DNA from: Actinomadura nitritigenes | GTDB lineage: Bacteria > Actinomycetota > Actinomycetes > Streptosporangiales > Streptosporangiaceae | DNA length: 64,000 bases | Reading direction: 5' to 3' | Assembly: GCF_017573545.1 (NCBI RefSeq) | Contig: NZ_JAGEOK010000019.1 | Coordinates: forward strand, 123,957 to 187,956 | In this document: in pieces, positions 25,628-34,075 of the stretch | How positions within the stretch are numbered: position 1 is the first letter of the stretch | How the letters are laid out: the number at the start of each line of letters is the position of its first letter | Notes under the pieces: model-generated | What the model was told of the DNA's origin: nothing | Seen by the model: only the letters and a program-made list of their open reading frames with translations | Database searches by the model: none | Position numbers and translations under genes: made by a program

Positions 25628-26566
25628 CTAAGCGTGTAGCGTGAGCGCCTTCCCGGCGGCTTCGACGGCCTGGTCCGCGGAGATCTCCAGCAGACCGGGG
25701 TGGGGTTCGCGGCCGTGCGGGTCGCCGGACCGTCCCGCCCACAGCACCCGGTGCTCGGCCCGGTCGGGCGGCCCCCAGCGGGCGGGCGGGGTCGGCCCGA
25801 ACAGCAGCACCGACGGCGTGCGGAAGGCGGTCGCGAGGTGCGCGACGCCGGTGTCGCCGCACAGCACCAGCCGGGCGCCCGCGACGAGCGCGGCCAGCTG
25901 CGGCAGGTGGGTGCGGCCGGCGAGGTCGTCGCGGGGGTCCAGCCCCGCGAGCTCCACGACGCGGTGCGCGAGCGGTCCCTCGCCGGGGCCGCCGGTGACG
26001 ACGACCCGCTCGCCGCCGGCGCGCAGCGCCGCCGCGACCGCGGCGAACCGCTCGGCCGGCCAGCGCCGCGCCGCGAACGCGGCACCCGGATGGACGACGA
26101 CGGCGCCGGGCGCGGGCGAGGGGACCGCCGGCGGCGCCAGGTCCAGGTCGTCGGGCTCGGCGTCGAACCCGTAGGCGCGCACCAGCCGACACCAGCGCGC
26201 CACCTCGTGCTCGCCCGGATCCCAGTCGGGCCCGTCGGTGTGCAGGGCGCTCGCGGACGCGAACGCCACCAGCCGGGCGGGCCGCAGCGCCGCCAGCACC
26301 CGGTGGCTCTGCGGGCCCCGGCCGTGCAGGTTGACGGCCGTGCCGACCGGCTCCGAGGGCGGCAGCGGGCCGAGCCCGGAGTCCGCCGGCATGACGTCGT
26401 CCACCGCCCCCGTGGCCAGCGCCAGGGGCGCCAGCGCGGGCGGCGCGGCGAGTGTGATCCGCGCGCCGGGCATGCCGCGCCGCAGCGCCCGCAGCGCGGG
26501 CACGGCGGTGAGCAGGTCGCCCAGCCCGAGCGCCCGCAGCACCAGCGCGCGGCGGGAGGGCGTCAC
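25628..26566 (-). CDS. Glycosyltransferase family 9 (heptosyltransferase family), copy 1
   Basis: This 312-residue GT-B protein has an N-terminal LVLRALGLGDLLTAVPALRAL and the C-terminal donor-site motif GARLVLCGDTGVAHLATAFR, then LLFGPTPPARWG. Both are characteristic of GT9, the family of the LPS heptosyltransferases WaaC, WaaF and WaaQ. With gmhA, hldE and a GmhB domain in the same operon, the donor is probably a nucleotide-activated heptose. Start GTG at 26566 overlaps the SDR stop codon as GTGA. The open frame continues far upstream only as a shadow of the SDR gene. Confidence 0.87.
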   Translation of the reverse strand: MTPSRRALVLRALGLGDLLTAVPALRALRRGMPGARITLAAPPALAPLALATGAVDDVMPADSGLGPLPPSEPVGTAVNLHGRGPQSHRVLAALRPARLVAFASASALHTDGPDWDPGEHEVARWCRLVRAYGFDAEPDDLDLAPPAVPSPAPGAVVVHPGAAFAARRWPAERFAAVAAALRAGGERVVVTGGPGEGPLAHRVVELAGLDPRDDLAGRTHLPQLAALVAGARLVLCGDTGVAHLATAFRTPSVLLFGPTPPARWGPPDRAEHRVLWAGRSGDPHGREPHPGLLEISADQAVEAAGKALTLHA

Positions 26567-27240
26567 GGCCACGACGGCTCGTTCGACGGGCAGACCACCA
26601 TCTCCCGCACCTCGCAGCCGGGCGGCTGCCGGAGCGCGAAGGCGATCGCCGCGGCGACGTTCTCCGGCCTGTTCAGCTGGGCGTCCGGCCCCGGCTTGTA
26701 CTGCTCGGTGCGGTCGTCGAAGAACGCGGTGTCCATCCCGCCCGGCACGATCATCGTGACGGAGACCCTCCCGGCCATCTCCGCGGCCAGCGCGCGCGTG
26801 AAGCCGACGACGCCGAACTTGGACGCGCAGTACGCGGTGGCGTCGCTCAGCGCCCGCAGGCCGAGCGTCGAGGCGACCGTGACGATCCGCCCGCTCGGCT
26901 CGTTCTCCAGGTAGGGGAGCGCTGCGCGGACGACCGCGGCCGTGCCGAGCAGGTTCACCTGCACGACCCGCTCCCAGTCCTCGGCGGGCACGTCGCCCAG
27001 GGTGCCGCACGCGTCGGTGCCGGCCGCGGTGACGACCGCGTTGAGGCCGCCCGCCGCGCGCGCCAGCCCGTGCACGGCGCGCTCGGCGCAGGGCCGGTCC
27101 GCGAGGTCCGCCTGCATGTGCTCGAAGTCGTCCTTCGGGGGGTGCCGGTCGAGGACGAGGGGCCGCCCTCCGTCCTCCGCGACCTTGCGCGCGACGGCCG
27201 CGCCGAGTCCGGAGGACCCGCCGGTGATGAGGACGTTCAT
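26563..27240 (-). CDS. Short-chain dehydrogenase/reductase
   Basis: This 225-residue classical SDR has the cofactor motif TGGSSGLGAAVA, an NNAG-equivalent written VTAAGTDAC, and catalytic Ser (VASTLG) with YCASK. It probably oxidises, reduces or epimerises a sugar intermediate of the glycan operon, but no substrate can be assigned. It is not HldD, the ADP-heptose epimerase, which is an extended SDR of about 310 residues. Its ATG at 27240 overlaps the hldE stop as ATGA, and its own stop overlaps the GT9 start. Confidence 0.87.
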   Translation of the reverse strand: MNVLITGGSSGLGAAVARKVAEDGGRPLVLDRHPPKDDFEHMQADLADRPCAERAVHGLARAAGGLNAVVTAAGTDACGTLGDVPAEDWERVVQVNLLGTAAVVRAALPYLENEPSGRIVTVASTLGLRALSDATAYCASKFGVVGFTRALAAEMAGRVSVTMIVPGGMDTAFFDDRTEQYKPGPDAQLNRPENVAAAIAFALRQPPGCEVREMVVCPSNEPSWP

Positions 27241-28634
27241 GACGCGTTTCCCTTCGTGGTGGACAGCAGGCGCGTGGTGGAGCGCCCTTCCAGCAGAGGC
27301 AGCAGGACCACCTCGCCGTTGTGCGCCCGGACCGTCTCGGCCTCGGGCAGGATCGTCCCGGCGTAGTCGGCGCCCTTGACCCAGACGTCGGGGCGCAGCC
27401 GCTCCAGGAGCGGCGCCGGGGTGTCGTCGTCGAACACGACCGCGGCGTCCACGTCGCTGAGCGCCTCCAGCACCCGGACGCGGTCCGCGGCCGGCGTCAC
27501 CGGGCGGGTCGGGCCCTTGCGGCGGCGCACCGAGGCGTCGGAGTTGACGCAGACGATCAGGCAGTCGCCGAGCCGCCGGGCCTGCTGCAGCATGCTCACG
27601 TGCCCGGCGTGCAGCAGGTCGAAGCAGCCGCCGGTCGCCACGACCGTGCCGCCCGCCCGCCGCGTCCGCTCGACGACGTCCCAGGCGTCCTCCCCGCGCT
27701 CGGGAACGAGCCGGGCCGTGCCGGACTCGGCGAGCTGCGCCGCGACGGCCGCCGCTGCGCCCGCCCGGACGTAGTCCGACGCGCGCCGCACGCCCGCGGT
27801 GACCGCGCCGGTGAGCGACGCCCCCTCCACGAGCGCCTCCACCGTTCCGGCGGCGAAGCTGTCGCCCGCGCCGCAGGCGTCGCCGCGGGCCGGCTCGGCG
27901 GGGGCCAGGAACGGCGCCTCCGACCCGTCGCACAGCAGCGCGCCCTCGGACCCGAGCGTGATCGCGACGCCCTCGATGCCCCACGCCCGGCCGAGGTGCC
28001 GGCCGCGGCGGCCCGCCGCCGACAGCCCGAACCCGGTGATGTCGGCGCCGTCCGCGGCGGCCAGCCGGGCGGCCTCCTCCTCGTTCGGGGTGAGCAGCCG
28101 CGTCCCCGGCACCGGCGGCTCGCCGCGCGGATGCGGGTCCCACACGACCGGGACCCCGCGCGGCAGCGCCGCGAGCAGCGACCGGACGGCGCGGTGCCGG
28201 GTCACCCCGCGCCCGTAGTCGGAGACCAGCACCGCGCCGGCCCCCGAGATCGCGTCGGTGACGCGCGGACCGACGGGCCCGTCGAGGGCCTGCCCTTCCC
28301 CGGCGTCCAGGCGCGCCACCGACTGGTCTCCCGAGCGGATGCGCAGCTTGCAGGGGGTGCCGCCGTGCAGGTGGAATGCGGCGACCTCCATGTGCCGCTC
28401 CAGCATGGCGCGCAGCCGCCGTCCCGGCTCGTCGTCGGCGAGCGCGGTGACCAGCACGACCTCCCGGCCGCCGGCCGCCGCCAGCAGCGCGGCCAGCCCG
28501 GCGCCGCCGGGCCGGGCGTGCTCCTCCGCCTGCTCGACGACCGGGACGGGCGCGTCCGGGCACAGCCGGCTGCTCGTGCCGACGATGTCGACGTCGAGCA
28601 GCACGTCGCCCACGACCACCAGCGGTGCGGTCAT
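27237..28634 (-). CDS. hldE: Bifunctional heptose-7-phosphate kinase / heptose-1-phosphate nucleotidyltransferase
   Basis: This 465-residue protein has the HldE (RfaE) two-domain order. A PfkB-type kinase (about 1-310) carries PGGAGLAALLAAAGG and catalytic GDACGAGDSFAAG. A cytidylyltransferase-like domain carries GCFDLLHAGHVSMLQQA near 335-350 and WVKGADYAGTILPE near 425. HldE makes heptose 1,7-bisphosphate and later joins heptose 1-phosphate to a nucleotide. ADP is usual for HldE, though the nucleotide cannot be proven here. AAGGAGG lies upstream of the ATG at 28634. A 78-base gap with a hairpin separates it from gmhA, the longest gap in the operon. Confidence 0.92.
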   Translation of the reverse strand: MTAPLVVVGDVLLDVDIVGTSSRLCPDAPVPVVEQAEEHARPGGAGLAALLAAAGGREVVLVTALADDEPGRRLRAMLERHMEVAAFHLHGGTPCKLRIRSGDQSVARLDAGEGQALDGPVGPRVTDAISGAGAVLVSDYGRGVTRHRAVRSLLAALPRGVPVVWDPHPRGEPPVPGTRLLTPNEEEAARLAAADGADITGFGLSAAGRRGRHLGRAWGIEGVAITLGSEGALLCDGSEAPFLAPAEPARGDACGAGDSFAAGTVEALVEGASLTGAVTAGVRRASDYVRAGAAAAVAAQLAESGTARLVPERGEDAWDVVERTRRAGGTVVATGGCFDLLHAGHVSMLQQARRLGDCLIVCVNSDASVRRRKGPTRPVTPAADRVRVLEALSDVDAAVVFDDDTPAPLLERLRPDVWVKGADYAGTILPEAETVRAHNGEVVLLPLLEGRSTTRLLSTTKGNAS

Positions 28635-28673
28635 CTCGCCTCCTTCCGGGGGGACGGGCCCCCATACCTCCCG

Positions 28674-28701
28674 GCGGCGGCCGCGCCCGTGCGGCCGCCG
28701 C
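28674..28701 (-). promoter_or_regulatory. Intercistronic hairpin between gmhA and hldE
   Basis: A perfect 11-bp stem (28674-28684 with 28691-28701) closes a GCCCGT loop in the only sizeable gap of the operon's upstream part. No T-run follows in the direction of transcription. It may be a partial terminator, an RNA-stability element or a processing site that sets different levels for the genes on each side. Confidence 0.45.
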
Positions 28702-28712
28702 ACAAGCCGAGT

Positions 28713-29324
28713 TCAGGCACGAGGCGCCCCCAGGGCGTCGTCGACCACCCCGCACAGCAGGTGCACCGCGGCGAGGTGGATCTCCTGGACGGTCGAGGTC
28801 GCCGCGGCCCGCACGGTGATCGCGTCGTGGCAGGCGTCGGCGAGCGGGTTCGGGCCGGGCCCGGTGACCGCCCAGGCCGTCATCCCGAGCTCGCGCGCCC
28901 GGTCCGCCGCGGTGATCACGTTGGGGCTGCGGCCGCTGGTGGACAGGCACACCAGCACGTCGCCCCGGCGGCCGTGCGCCTGCACCTGCCGGGCGAACAC
29001 GTGCGCCGGGCCGTAGTCGTTGCCGATCGCGGTGAACGACGAGGTGTCGCCGTGCAGCGGGATCGCCGACAGCGGCCGCCGCTCGTCCTCGAACCGGCCG
29101 ACGAGCTCGGCGGTCAGATGCTGGGCCTCGGCGGCGCTGCCGCCGTTCCCGCAGGCCAGCAGCCGGCCGCCGGCGCGCAGCACGCCGGCGAGCCGGCGGC
29201 CCCACGCCTCGATGGTCGGGACCTGCTCGCGGAACGCCAGCGCCGCGTCGGCCAGCGCCTCCAGGCGCCTGTCCTGCGCGGTGGCGATGCGGGTCCGCGC
29301 GACCCGCTGGGTGGTGGTCGTCAT
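28713..29324 (-). CDS. gmhA: Phosphoheptose isomerase (SIS domain)
   Basis: GmhA converts sedoheptulose 7-phosphate to D-glycero-D-manno-heptose 7-phosphate, the first committed step to activated heptoses. The 203-residue protein has the SIS phosphate loop LLACGNGGSAAEAQHLTAEL with the metal-binding His and Glu, CLSTSGRSPNVI, and the C-terminal QEIHLAAVH carrying the catalytic His and Gln. All key GmhA residues appear present, which separates it from general SIS regulators. Its ATG at 29322-29324 shares one base with the stop codon of the preceding glycosyltransferase gene. Confidence 0.92.
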   Translation of the reverse strand: MTTTTQRVARTRIATAQDRRLEALADAALAFREQVPTIEAWGRRLAGVLRAGGRLLACGNGGSAAEAQHLTAELVGRFEDERRPLSAIPLHGDTSSFTAIGNDYGPAHVFARQVQAHGRRGDVLVCLSTSGRSPNVITAADRARELGMTAWAVTGPGPNPLADACHDAITVRAAATSTVQEIHLAAVHLLCGVVDDALGAPRA

Positions 29325-30541
29325 CAGGCGGCCACCCCGCTCAGCGCCGCCGCGCGCTCGTAGACGCCGGCGGTGTCGGCGGCGACGCGCGTCCAGGAGT
29401 AGCGGTCGCGGGCCCGGTCGCTTGCGGCGAAGCCCATCGCGGCGCGGCCGGCCGGGTCGTCCAGCAGCGACCGGATCGCGGCGGCCGCCGCCTCCGGGTC
29501 GCGCGGCGGGACGAGCACGCCGGTGGCGCCGTCCACGACGGTGTCCAGGTGCCCGCCGACGGCGCTGGCCACGACCGGCACGCCGCACGCCATCGCCTCC
29601 AGCGGCACCATGCCGAACGGCTCGTACCAGGGCAGGGTCACCACGAGGCTCGCCGACCGCAGCAGCGGCGGGACCTCCTCGCGGTCCAGCCTGCCGAGGA
29701 ACTCGACCCGCCCGGCGACGCCCGCGTCCCGCGCGACGCGCCGCAGCCGCCGCACCTCCGCGTCGCCGTCCAGGCCGCTCCGCGGCGGCCCGCCGGCGAC
29801 GGCCAGCTCGGCGTCCGGCAGGTGCGCCAGCGCGCGGATCGCGGTGTCCACGCCCTTGCGCTCGACGAGCCGCGACAGCACGACGAGGCGGTGCCGCTCC
29901 CGGCCGTCCGAGCCGTGCCCGTCCGGGGTGAACAGGCGGAGGTCGACGCCGCAGGGCACCACCGAGATCCGCTCGTGCGGCACGCCCATCGCGGTCAGCT
30001 CGGCGACCTCGTCGGCGCAGGTGGCGATGACCGCGTCGGCGGACAGCCCGATCGCGCGCTCCAGCTGGAGCCGCGACGCCGGGCTGGTGTCGTTGCCGCC
30101 CTGGTGGCGCCGCTTCACGGTGCCGAGCGCGTGGTAGGTCTGCACCACCGGCACCCGCCGCGCCAGCGTCGGTGCGGACGCCTGGAGCGCGGCGAGGCCG
30201 CTCATCCAGAAGTGCGCGTGCGCGACGTCCGGCGGGTCGGCGGCCCAGCGCTGCTCCAGGTACAGCCCGAAGTCGCGCATCCACGGCAGCAGGTCGTCCT
30301 TGGCGACGTGCGCGGCGGGGCCCGCCGGGACGTGCTCGACCGCCACGCCGGGCGCGAGCCGCACCCGGCGCGGCCGGGCGGGCGCGTCCCGCCGCGTGTA
30401 GACGGTGACGTAGTGGCCTTGACGCCCGAGCTCGGCCGCCAGTTCCGCGACGAAGACGTTCTGGCCGCCGCCGTCCGCCCCGCCCAGCCCGCCCTCGGCG
30501 GCCAGCGGGCTGGCGTGCTCGGAGATCATGGCTATTCTCAT
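29324..30541 (-). CDS. Glycosyltransferase family 4 (GT-B), MshA-like
   Basis: This 405-residue retaining GT-B enzyme has the N-terminal glycine-rich acceptor loop SEHASPLAAEGGLGGADGGG ahead of QNVFVAELAAELGRQGHYV, similar to MshA and sucrose-phosphate synthase types. The C-terminal donor site has EPFGMVPLEAMACGVPVVAS with the EX7E motif. It transfers a sugar from a nucleotide donor; its place within this operon suggests glycan assembly rather than mycothiol synthesis. Start ATG at 30541 overlaps the upstream gene as ATGA. Confidence 0.88.
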   Translation of the reverse strand: MRIAMISEHASPLAAEGGLGGADGGGQNVFVAELAAELGRQGHYVTVYTRRDAPARPRRVRLAPGVAVEHVPAGPAAHVAKDDLLPWMRDFGLYLEQRWAADPPDVAHAHFWMSGLAALQASAPTLARRVPVVQTYHALGTVKRRHQGGNDTSPASRLQLERAIGLSADAVIATCADEVAELTAMGVPHERISVVPCGVDLRLFTPDGHGSDGRERHRLVVLSRLVERKGVDTAIRALAHLPDAELAVAGGPPRSGLDGDAEVRRLRRVARDAGVAGRVEFLGRLDREEVPPLLRSASLVVTLPWYEPFGMVPLEAMACGVPVVASAVGGHLDTVVDGATGVLVPPRDPEAAAAAIRSLLDDPAGRAAMGFAASDRARDRYSWTRVAADTAGVYERAAALSGVAA

Positions 30542-31533
30542 CGCGTTACCTCCGTGAGAGTTCGCTCCCAGTCGCGCAGGAACCGCGGCAGGCCGTAGCG
30601 TTCGACGGCGTGGGCGCGCGCCTCCTTGCCCATCTGGCGGGCGCGCGGCGGGTCGGCGGCCAGGGTCCGCGCGGCGTCGGCCAGTGCGGCGACCCGCGTG
30701 GACAGCACCCCGGCCTCCGGCGGCACCGCCTCGACCGCCTCGGTGGTGGCGAGCGCCACCACGGGCAGGCCGAGCATCATGGCCTCGATCAGGGCGAGGC
30801 CGAGCGAGGTCCACCGGTAGGGGTGGACGTAGACGCGGCGGCGGGCGAGCTCCTCGTGCATCCGCCCCTGCGGGAGGTCCTCGAACGTCCACAGGGACTC
30901 CGGCGCGATGCCGAGCGCCTCCGGGACGCCGGTGACGTTCATGCCGAACAGGTCCAGGGGGAGGGCGCGCGCCAGGCCGGCGAGCAGGTCGGTCCCGGCG
31001 ACGCGTCCGCGCCGCAGCGGGTCGTTGATGACGACGCCGGCGCGGGGCATGTCGCCGGTGCAGCGGTAGCCGGGGTCGACGACGCCGTGCTCGATGACCG
31101 TGGTCGGGGCACGGCCGCAGTTCCAGAACAGCTGGTTGAAGTGGGTGACGTGCACGACCGGGATGTCGTCGCGGTCGTGCAGGAAGTGGCGGCTGTCGGG
31201 GACGACCTCCTCGGGGAGGCTCGCGTCCGCGGGCGTGCGGCGCGGGGTGTCGTGCTCGACGTAGACGGCGGGGACGTCGCGTCCGGGGCGGCGGCCGAGC
31301 CATTCCTCGGCGAGCCTCAGCTCATGGGGGCGTTGCAGGACGACGGCGTCGACGTCCTCGTGCCGCAGGCGCTCGGGGGCGACCTCGACGGCGCGGTCCG
31401 GCCAGGTGAAGGTGTCGGGGCGCCCCCGGCCGTCGGGCCCCCGGTCGGGGGTGACGGGGACGAGCGTGGTCCACGGCCCGTGCACGAACGACGTGGCCCA
31501 CGAGCCGTGGACGTGCCAGAGCAGGACTCTCAT
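30538..31533 (-). CDS. Glycosyltransferase, GT-B type
   Basis: This 331-residue protein has a C-terminal GT4-like donor lobe: VYVHPYRWTSLGLALIEAMM, then LGLPVVALATTEAVE, with an EAMMLGLPVV element. The N-terminal half (MRVLLWHVHGSWATSFVHG, YVEHDTPRRTP, VVHVTHFNQLFWNCG) is less conserved but is seen in actinobacterial glycan loci. Sugar donor and acceptor are unknown. Start ATG at 31533 overlaps the second GT9 gene as ATGA, and its stop overlaps the next GT4 gene. Confidence 0.8.
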   Translation of the reverse strand: MRVLLWHVHGSWATSFVHGPWTTLVPVTPDRGPDGRGRPDTFTWPDRAVEVAPERLRHEDVDAVVLQRPHELRLAEEWLGRRPGRDVPAVYVEHDTPRRTPADASLPEEVVPDSRHFLHDRDDIPVVHVTHFNQLFWNCGRAPTTVIEHGVVDPGYRCTGDMPRAGVVINDPLRRGRVAGTDLLAGLARALPLDLFGMNVTGVPEALGIAPESLWTFEDLPQGRMHEELARRRVYVHPYRWTSLGLALIEAMMLGLPVVALATTEAVEAVPPEAGVLSTRVAALADAARTLAADPPRARQMGKEARAHAVERYGLPRFLRDWERTLTEVTR

Positions 31534-32558
31534 CGGGCGGGGGCCTCCTCACGCGGTGTTCCGCGCGGGTCCGCGGCGACGACCTCGACGGCGGCGGCGG
31601 CCTCGTCGGCGCCGACCGACGCCAGGCAGGGGTGGCCCTCCACCGGGCACTCTCGGGCGCGGCTGTCCTTGCAGGGGGCGCCCTGGTCGCCGAGCAGCGC
31701 CATCGGCACCCCGAACGGCGCCCATCGGGCGGCGGGCACGGTCGGCGCGAACAGCGACACGACCGGGGTCCCGACGGCGGCGGCGAGGTGCGCGGGGCCG
31801 GTGTTGCCGGCGACGACGGCGCGCGCGCCGCGCAGCACCGACGCCAGCTCCGGCAGGGCGGTGCGGCCGCCGAGGTCGAGGCCGTCCTCCCCGGCGACCA
31901 GCGCGGTCAGCTCCTTCTCCTCGCCGTGCCCGGTCACGACGACCCGGTGGCCGGCGGCGCGCAGCAGCCGGACGGCCTCGGCGCACCGCTCCGGCGGCCA
32001 GGCCCGCGCCGGGACGGACGTCCCGGGATGCACCACCACGTAGCCGGCGCCGCCGGTGAGGTGGTCGGTGTCGGGCAGCGGCTCGCGCACCCGAAGCCGG
32101 GCGTCGGCGGGCGCCGGGAACCCGGCGTCCTCCGCCAGCGCCAGCATCCGCAGCGGCTCGGGCACGTCGCCCTCGGGACGGTGCCGCAGGTCCAGCAGGG
32201 AGCCGGGGTAGTCCTCGCTGATGCCCCCGATCCACGGGGTCCCGGCCAGCCGCAGCAGCAGCGCGAGCGGCAGCGGCGACTGGTGGAACGAGGTGAGGAT
32301 CAGCGCCCGGTCGAAGCCCGCCAGCTTCGCGACGGCCCGCTCGACGTCGGCCCGGTCGACCGGGTCCGGCTTCGGGTCGATCCAGGGCGCGCGCCACTCG
32401 ATGACCTCGTCCACGCCGGGCAGCAGGTCGGCGGCGGCACGGCCGCGCGGCCCGCACAGCAGCACGACCTCGTCCGCGCGCGCGGCGACCGCCCGTACGG
32501 CGGGCCCGGCGAGCAGCACGTCGCCGAGGTTGTCCTGACGTGCCAGCAGCACCCTCAT
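31530..32558 (-). CDS. Glycosyltransferase family 9 (heptosyltransferase family), copy 2
   Basis: This 342-residue GT9 enzyme has the N-terminal VLLARQDNLGDVLLAGPAVRAV and the C-terminal donor motif RAVVAGNTGPAHLAAAVGTP, then LFAPTVPAARWAPFG. It is diverged from GT9 copy 1, so the two probably make different linkages. A Cys pair near the C terminus (APCKDSRARECPVEGHPCL) resembles the tail in heptosyltransferases where it may hold the fold or a metal. Start ATG at 32558 overlaps the GT2-HAD stop as ATGA. Confidence 0.88.
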   Translation of the reverse strand: MRVLLARQDNLGDVLLAGPAVRAVAARADEVVLLCGPRGRAAADLLPGVDEVIEWRAPWIDPKPDPVDRADVERAVAKLAGFDRALILTSFHQSPLPLALLLRLAGTPWIGGISEDYPGSLLDLRHRPEGDVPEPLRMLALAEDAGFPAPADARLRVREPLPDTDHLTGGAGYVVVHPGTSVPARAWPPERCAEAVRLLRAAGHRVVVTGHGEEKELTALVAGEDGLDLGGRTALPELASVLRGARAVVAGNTGPAHLAAAVGTPVVSLFAPTVPAARWAPFGVPMALLGDQGAPCKDSRARECPVEGHPCLASVGADEAAAAVEVVAADPRGTPREEAPAR

Positions 32559-34075
32559 CGCGCCCGCCTTCCGCCGAGGACCAGATCGACGGCGGCGCCG
32601 AGGTTCGGCGCGGTCTCCAGCGCCCGCGCGATCTCGGCGGGCCGGGTGCGGACGGTCGGCACCAGGATGCCCCGCGCGCCGGCCGCCGCCGCGGCCTCGA
32701 TGTCGCGGCCGATGTCGCCGATGACGGCGCAGTCGGCCGGCAGCGCGCCGAGCCGCCGCACGGCCCGCACGATCATCCCGGGCCGCGGCTTGCGGCAGTC
32801 GCAGCCGTCGCCGCCGTCGTGGGGGCAGAACTCCCACACGTCGATGCGGCCGAGCAGCTCCTCGACCCGCGCGTTGACGCGCCGGACGTCGCGGACGGTG
32901 ATGCGCCCCTTCGCCACGCCCGACTGGTTGGACACCACGCCGATCCGCACGCCGTGCCGGCGGAGCCGGTCCAGCGCCCGGCGCGCGCCCGGCATCGGCT
33001 CGACCAGCGCCGGGTCGCCGTTGTACGGGACGTCGCGGATGAGGGTGTCGTCGCGGTCGAACAGCACGACCCAAGGCCCGGCCCAGGGCCGGGCGTCGCG
33101 GTGCGCCAGCAGGCCCCGGATCCGGTGCCCGACGGCGGCGGGCGGGATGACGGCGCTCGTGACCGCCATCTTCAGCACCTCGCCGGGCGTCCGGGGCCCG
33201 GGACGGATCCGCTCGAACGCGAACCGGGCGGTGGAGACCGCCCACGCGCCCGCGGCCAGCGCGGCGGCGGCCGTGCCAGTCCCGCTCCCGCGCAGCGCGG
33301 CGGGCGCGGCGGCGAGCGCGGCGGTCCCGGCGGCGGCCGTCAGGACGTGCCGGCGCAGCAGGCCCCTGGCCTCGCCCGCGCGGGCCCGCCAGCCGGCGCC
33401 GTGGATCCGCCACATGAGGACGTCGTCGGCGTTGCCGGCCTGGGCGCGGACCGAGGCCCAGAACCCGGCCGGGCGCACCGGATGCGTCACGTGCCGCTCG
33501 CCCCGGACCAGGTCGTGCCCGGCGGCCAGGGCGCGCAGCGCGAGGTCGGCGTCCTCGCGGTAGGCGCGGCGGAACCGCTCGTCGAAGCCGCCCAGCTCGG
33601 CGAGCACGCCGCGCCGGTAGGCCATGTCGGCGGTGATCCATTCGGCGGCGGCGAGGCCGGCGGTGTTGCGCTCCCAGTCGGTGAGGCGGCGGCCGTCCGG
33701 CGGCGGGACGGTGACGCGGCCCTGCGATCCCGCGACCTTCGGCGGCAGCCCGGCGAGGTCGGCGGCCAGCCGCTGCGTCCAGCCGGGGTCGGGGACGACG
33801 TCGTCGTCCAGGAAGGCGACCCATTCGGTGGCGGCGTCGCGCCAGCCCGCGTTGCGCGCGGCGGCCGGGCCGCGCCCGCCGGAGCGGATCACCCGGACGC
33901 GGCGGCCGCCGGTGTCCGGCAGCGGCAGCGGCGCGCCGTGCGCGGGCCGGTCGTCCACGACGATGATCTCGTGCGGGGCGGGCTCCGGGCCGCCGGCTAT
34001 CGAGTCCAGCAGCGCGTCCAGCACGCTGCGCAGGCTCGGCCTGCCGATCGTCGGGATGACGACGGTGCAGCTCAT
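32555..34075 (-). CDS. GT2 glycosyltransferase fused to a GmhB-like HAD heptose-bisphosphate phosphatase
   Basis: This 506-residue protein has three parts. Residues 1-240 are a GT2 domain (CTVVIPTIGRPSLRSVLDAL, metal-binding FLDDDVVPDPGW, then REDADLALR). Residues about 245-310 contain two hydrophobic stretches likely to be membrane helices. Residues about 330-500 are an HAD phosphatase with motif I FDRDDTLIRD near 339 and the Zn-type site CPHDGGDGCDCRKPRPGM near 415. That last pair is diagnostic of GmhB, which removes the 7-phosphate from heptose 1,7-bisphosphate. The fusion links precursor synthesis to sugar transfer, perhaps at the membrane. ATGA overlaps occur at both ends. Confidence 0.88.
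   Translation of the reverse strand: MSCTVVIPTIGRPSLRSVLDALLDSIAGGPEPAPHEIIVVDDRPAHGAPLPLPDTGGRRVRVIRSGGRGPAAARNAGWRDAATEWVAFLDDDVVPDPGWTQRLAADLAGLPPKVAGSQGRVTVPPPDGRRLTDWERNTAGLAAAEWITADMAYRRGVLAELGGFDERFRRAYREDADLALRALAAGHDLVRGERHVTHPVRPAGFWASVRAQAGNADDVLMWRIHGAGWRARAGEARGLLRRHVLTAAAGTAALAAAPAALRGSGTGTAAAALAAGAWAVSTARFAFERIRPGPRTPGEVLKMAVTSAVIPPAAVGHRIRGLLAHRDARPWAGPWVVLFDRDDTLIRDVPYNGDPALVEPMPGARRALDRLRRHGVRIGVVSNQSGVAKGRITVRDVRRVNARVEELLGRIDVWEFCPHDGGDGCDCRKPRPGMIVRAVRRLGALPADCAVIGDIGRDIEAAAAAGARGILVPTVRTRPAEIARALETAPNLGAAVDLVLGGRRAR

Noticed and set aside
26567..29205. Giant fused frame joining SDR, kinase and isomerase regions on the minus strand
   Set aside because: The long frame is the true SDR frame extended upstream through other genes; GTGA/ATGA overlaps and family N termini define separate genes.
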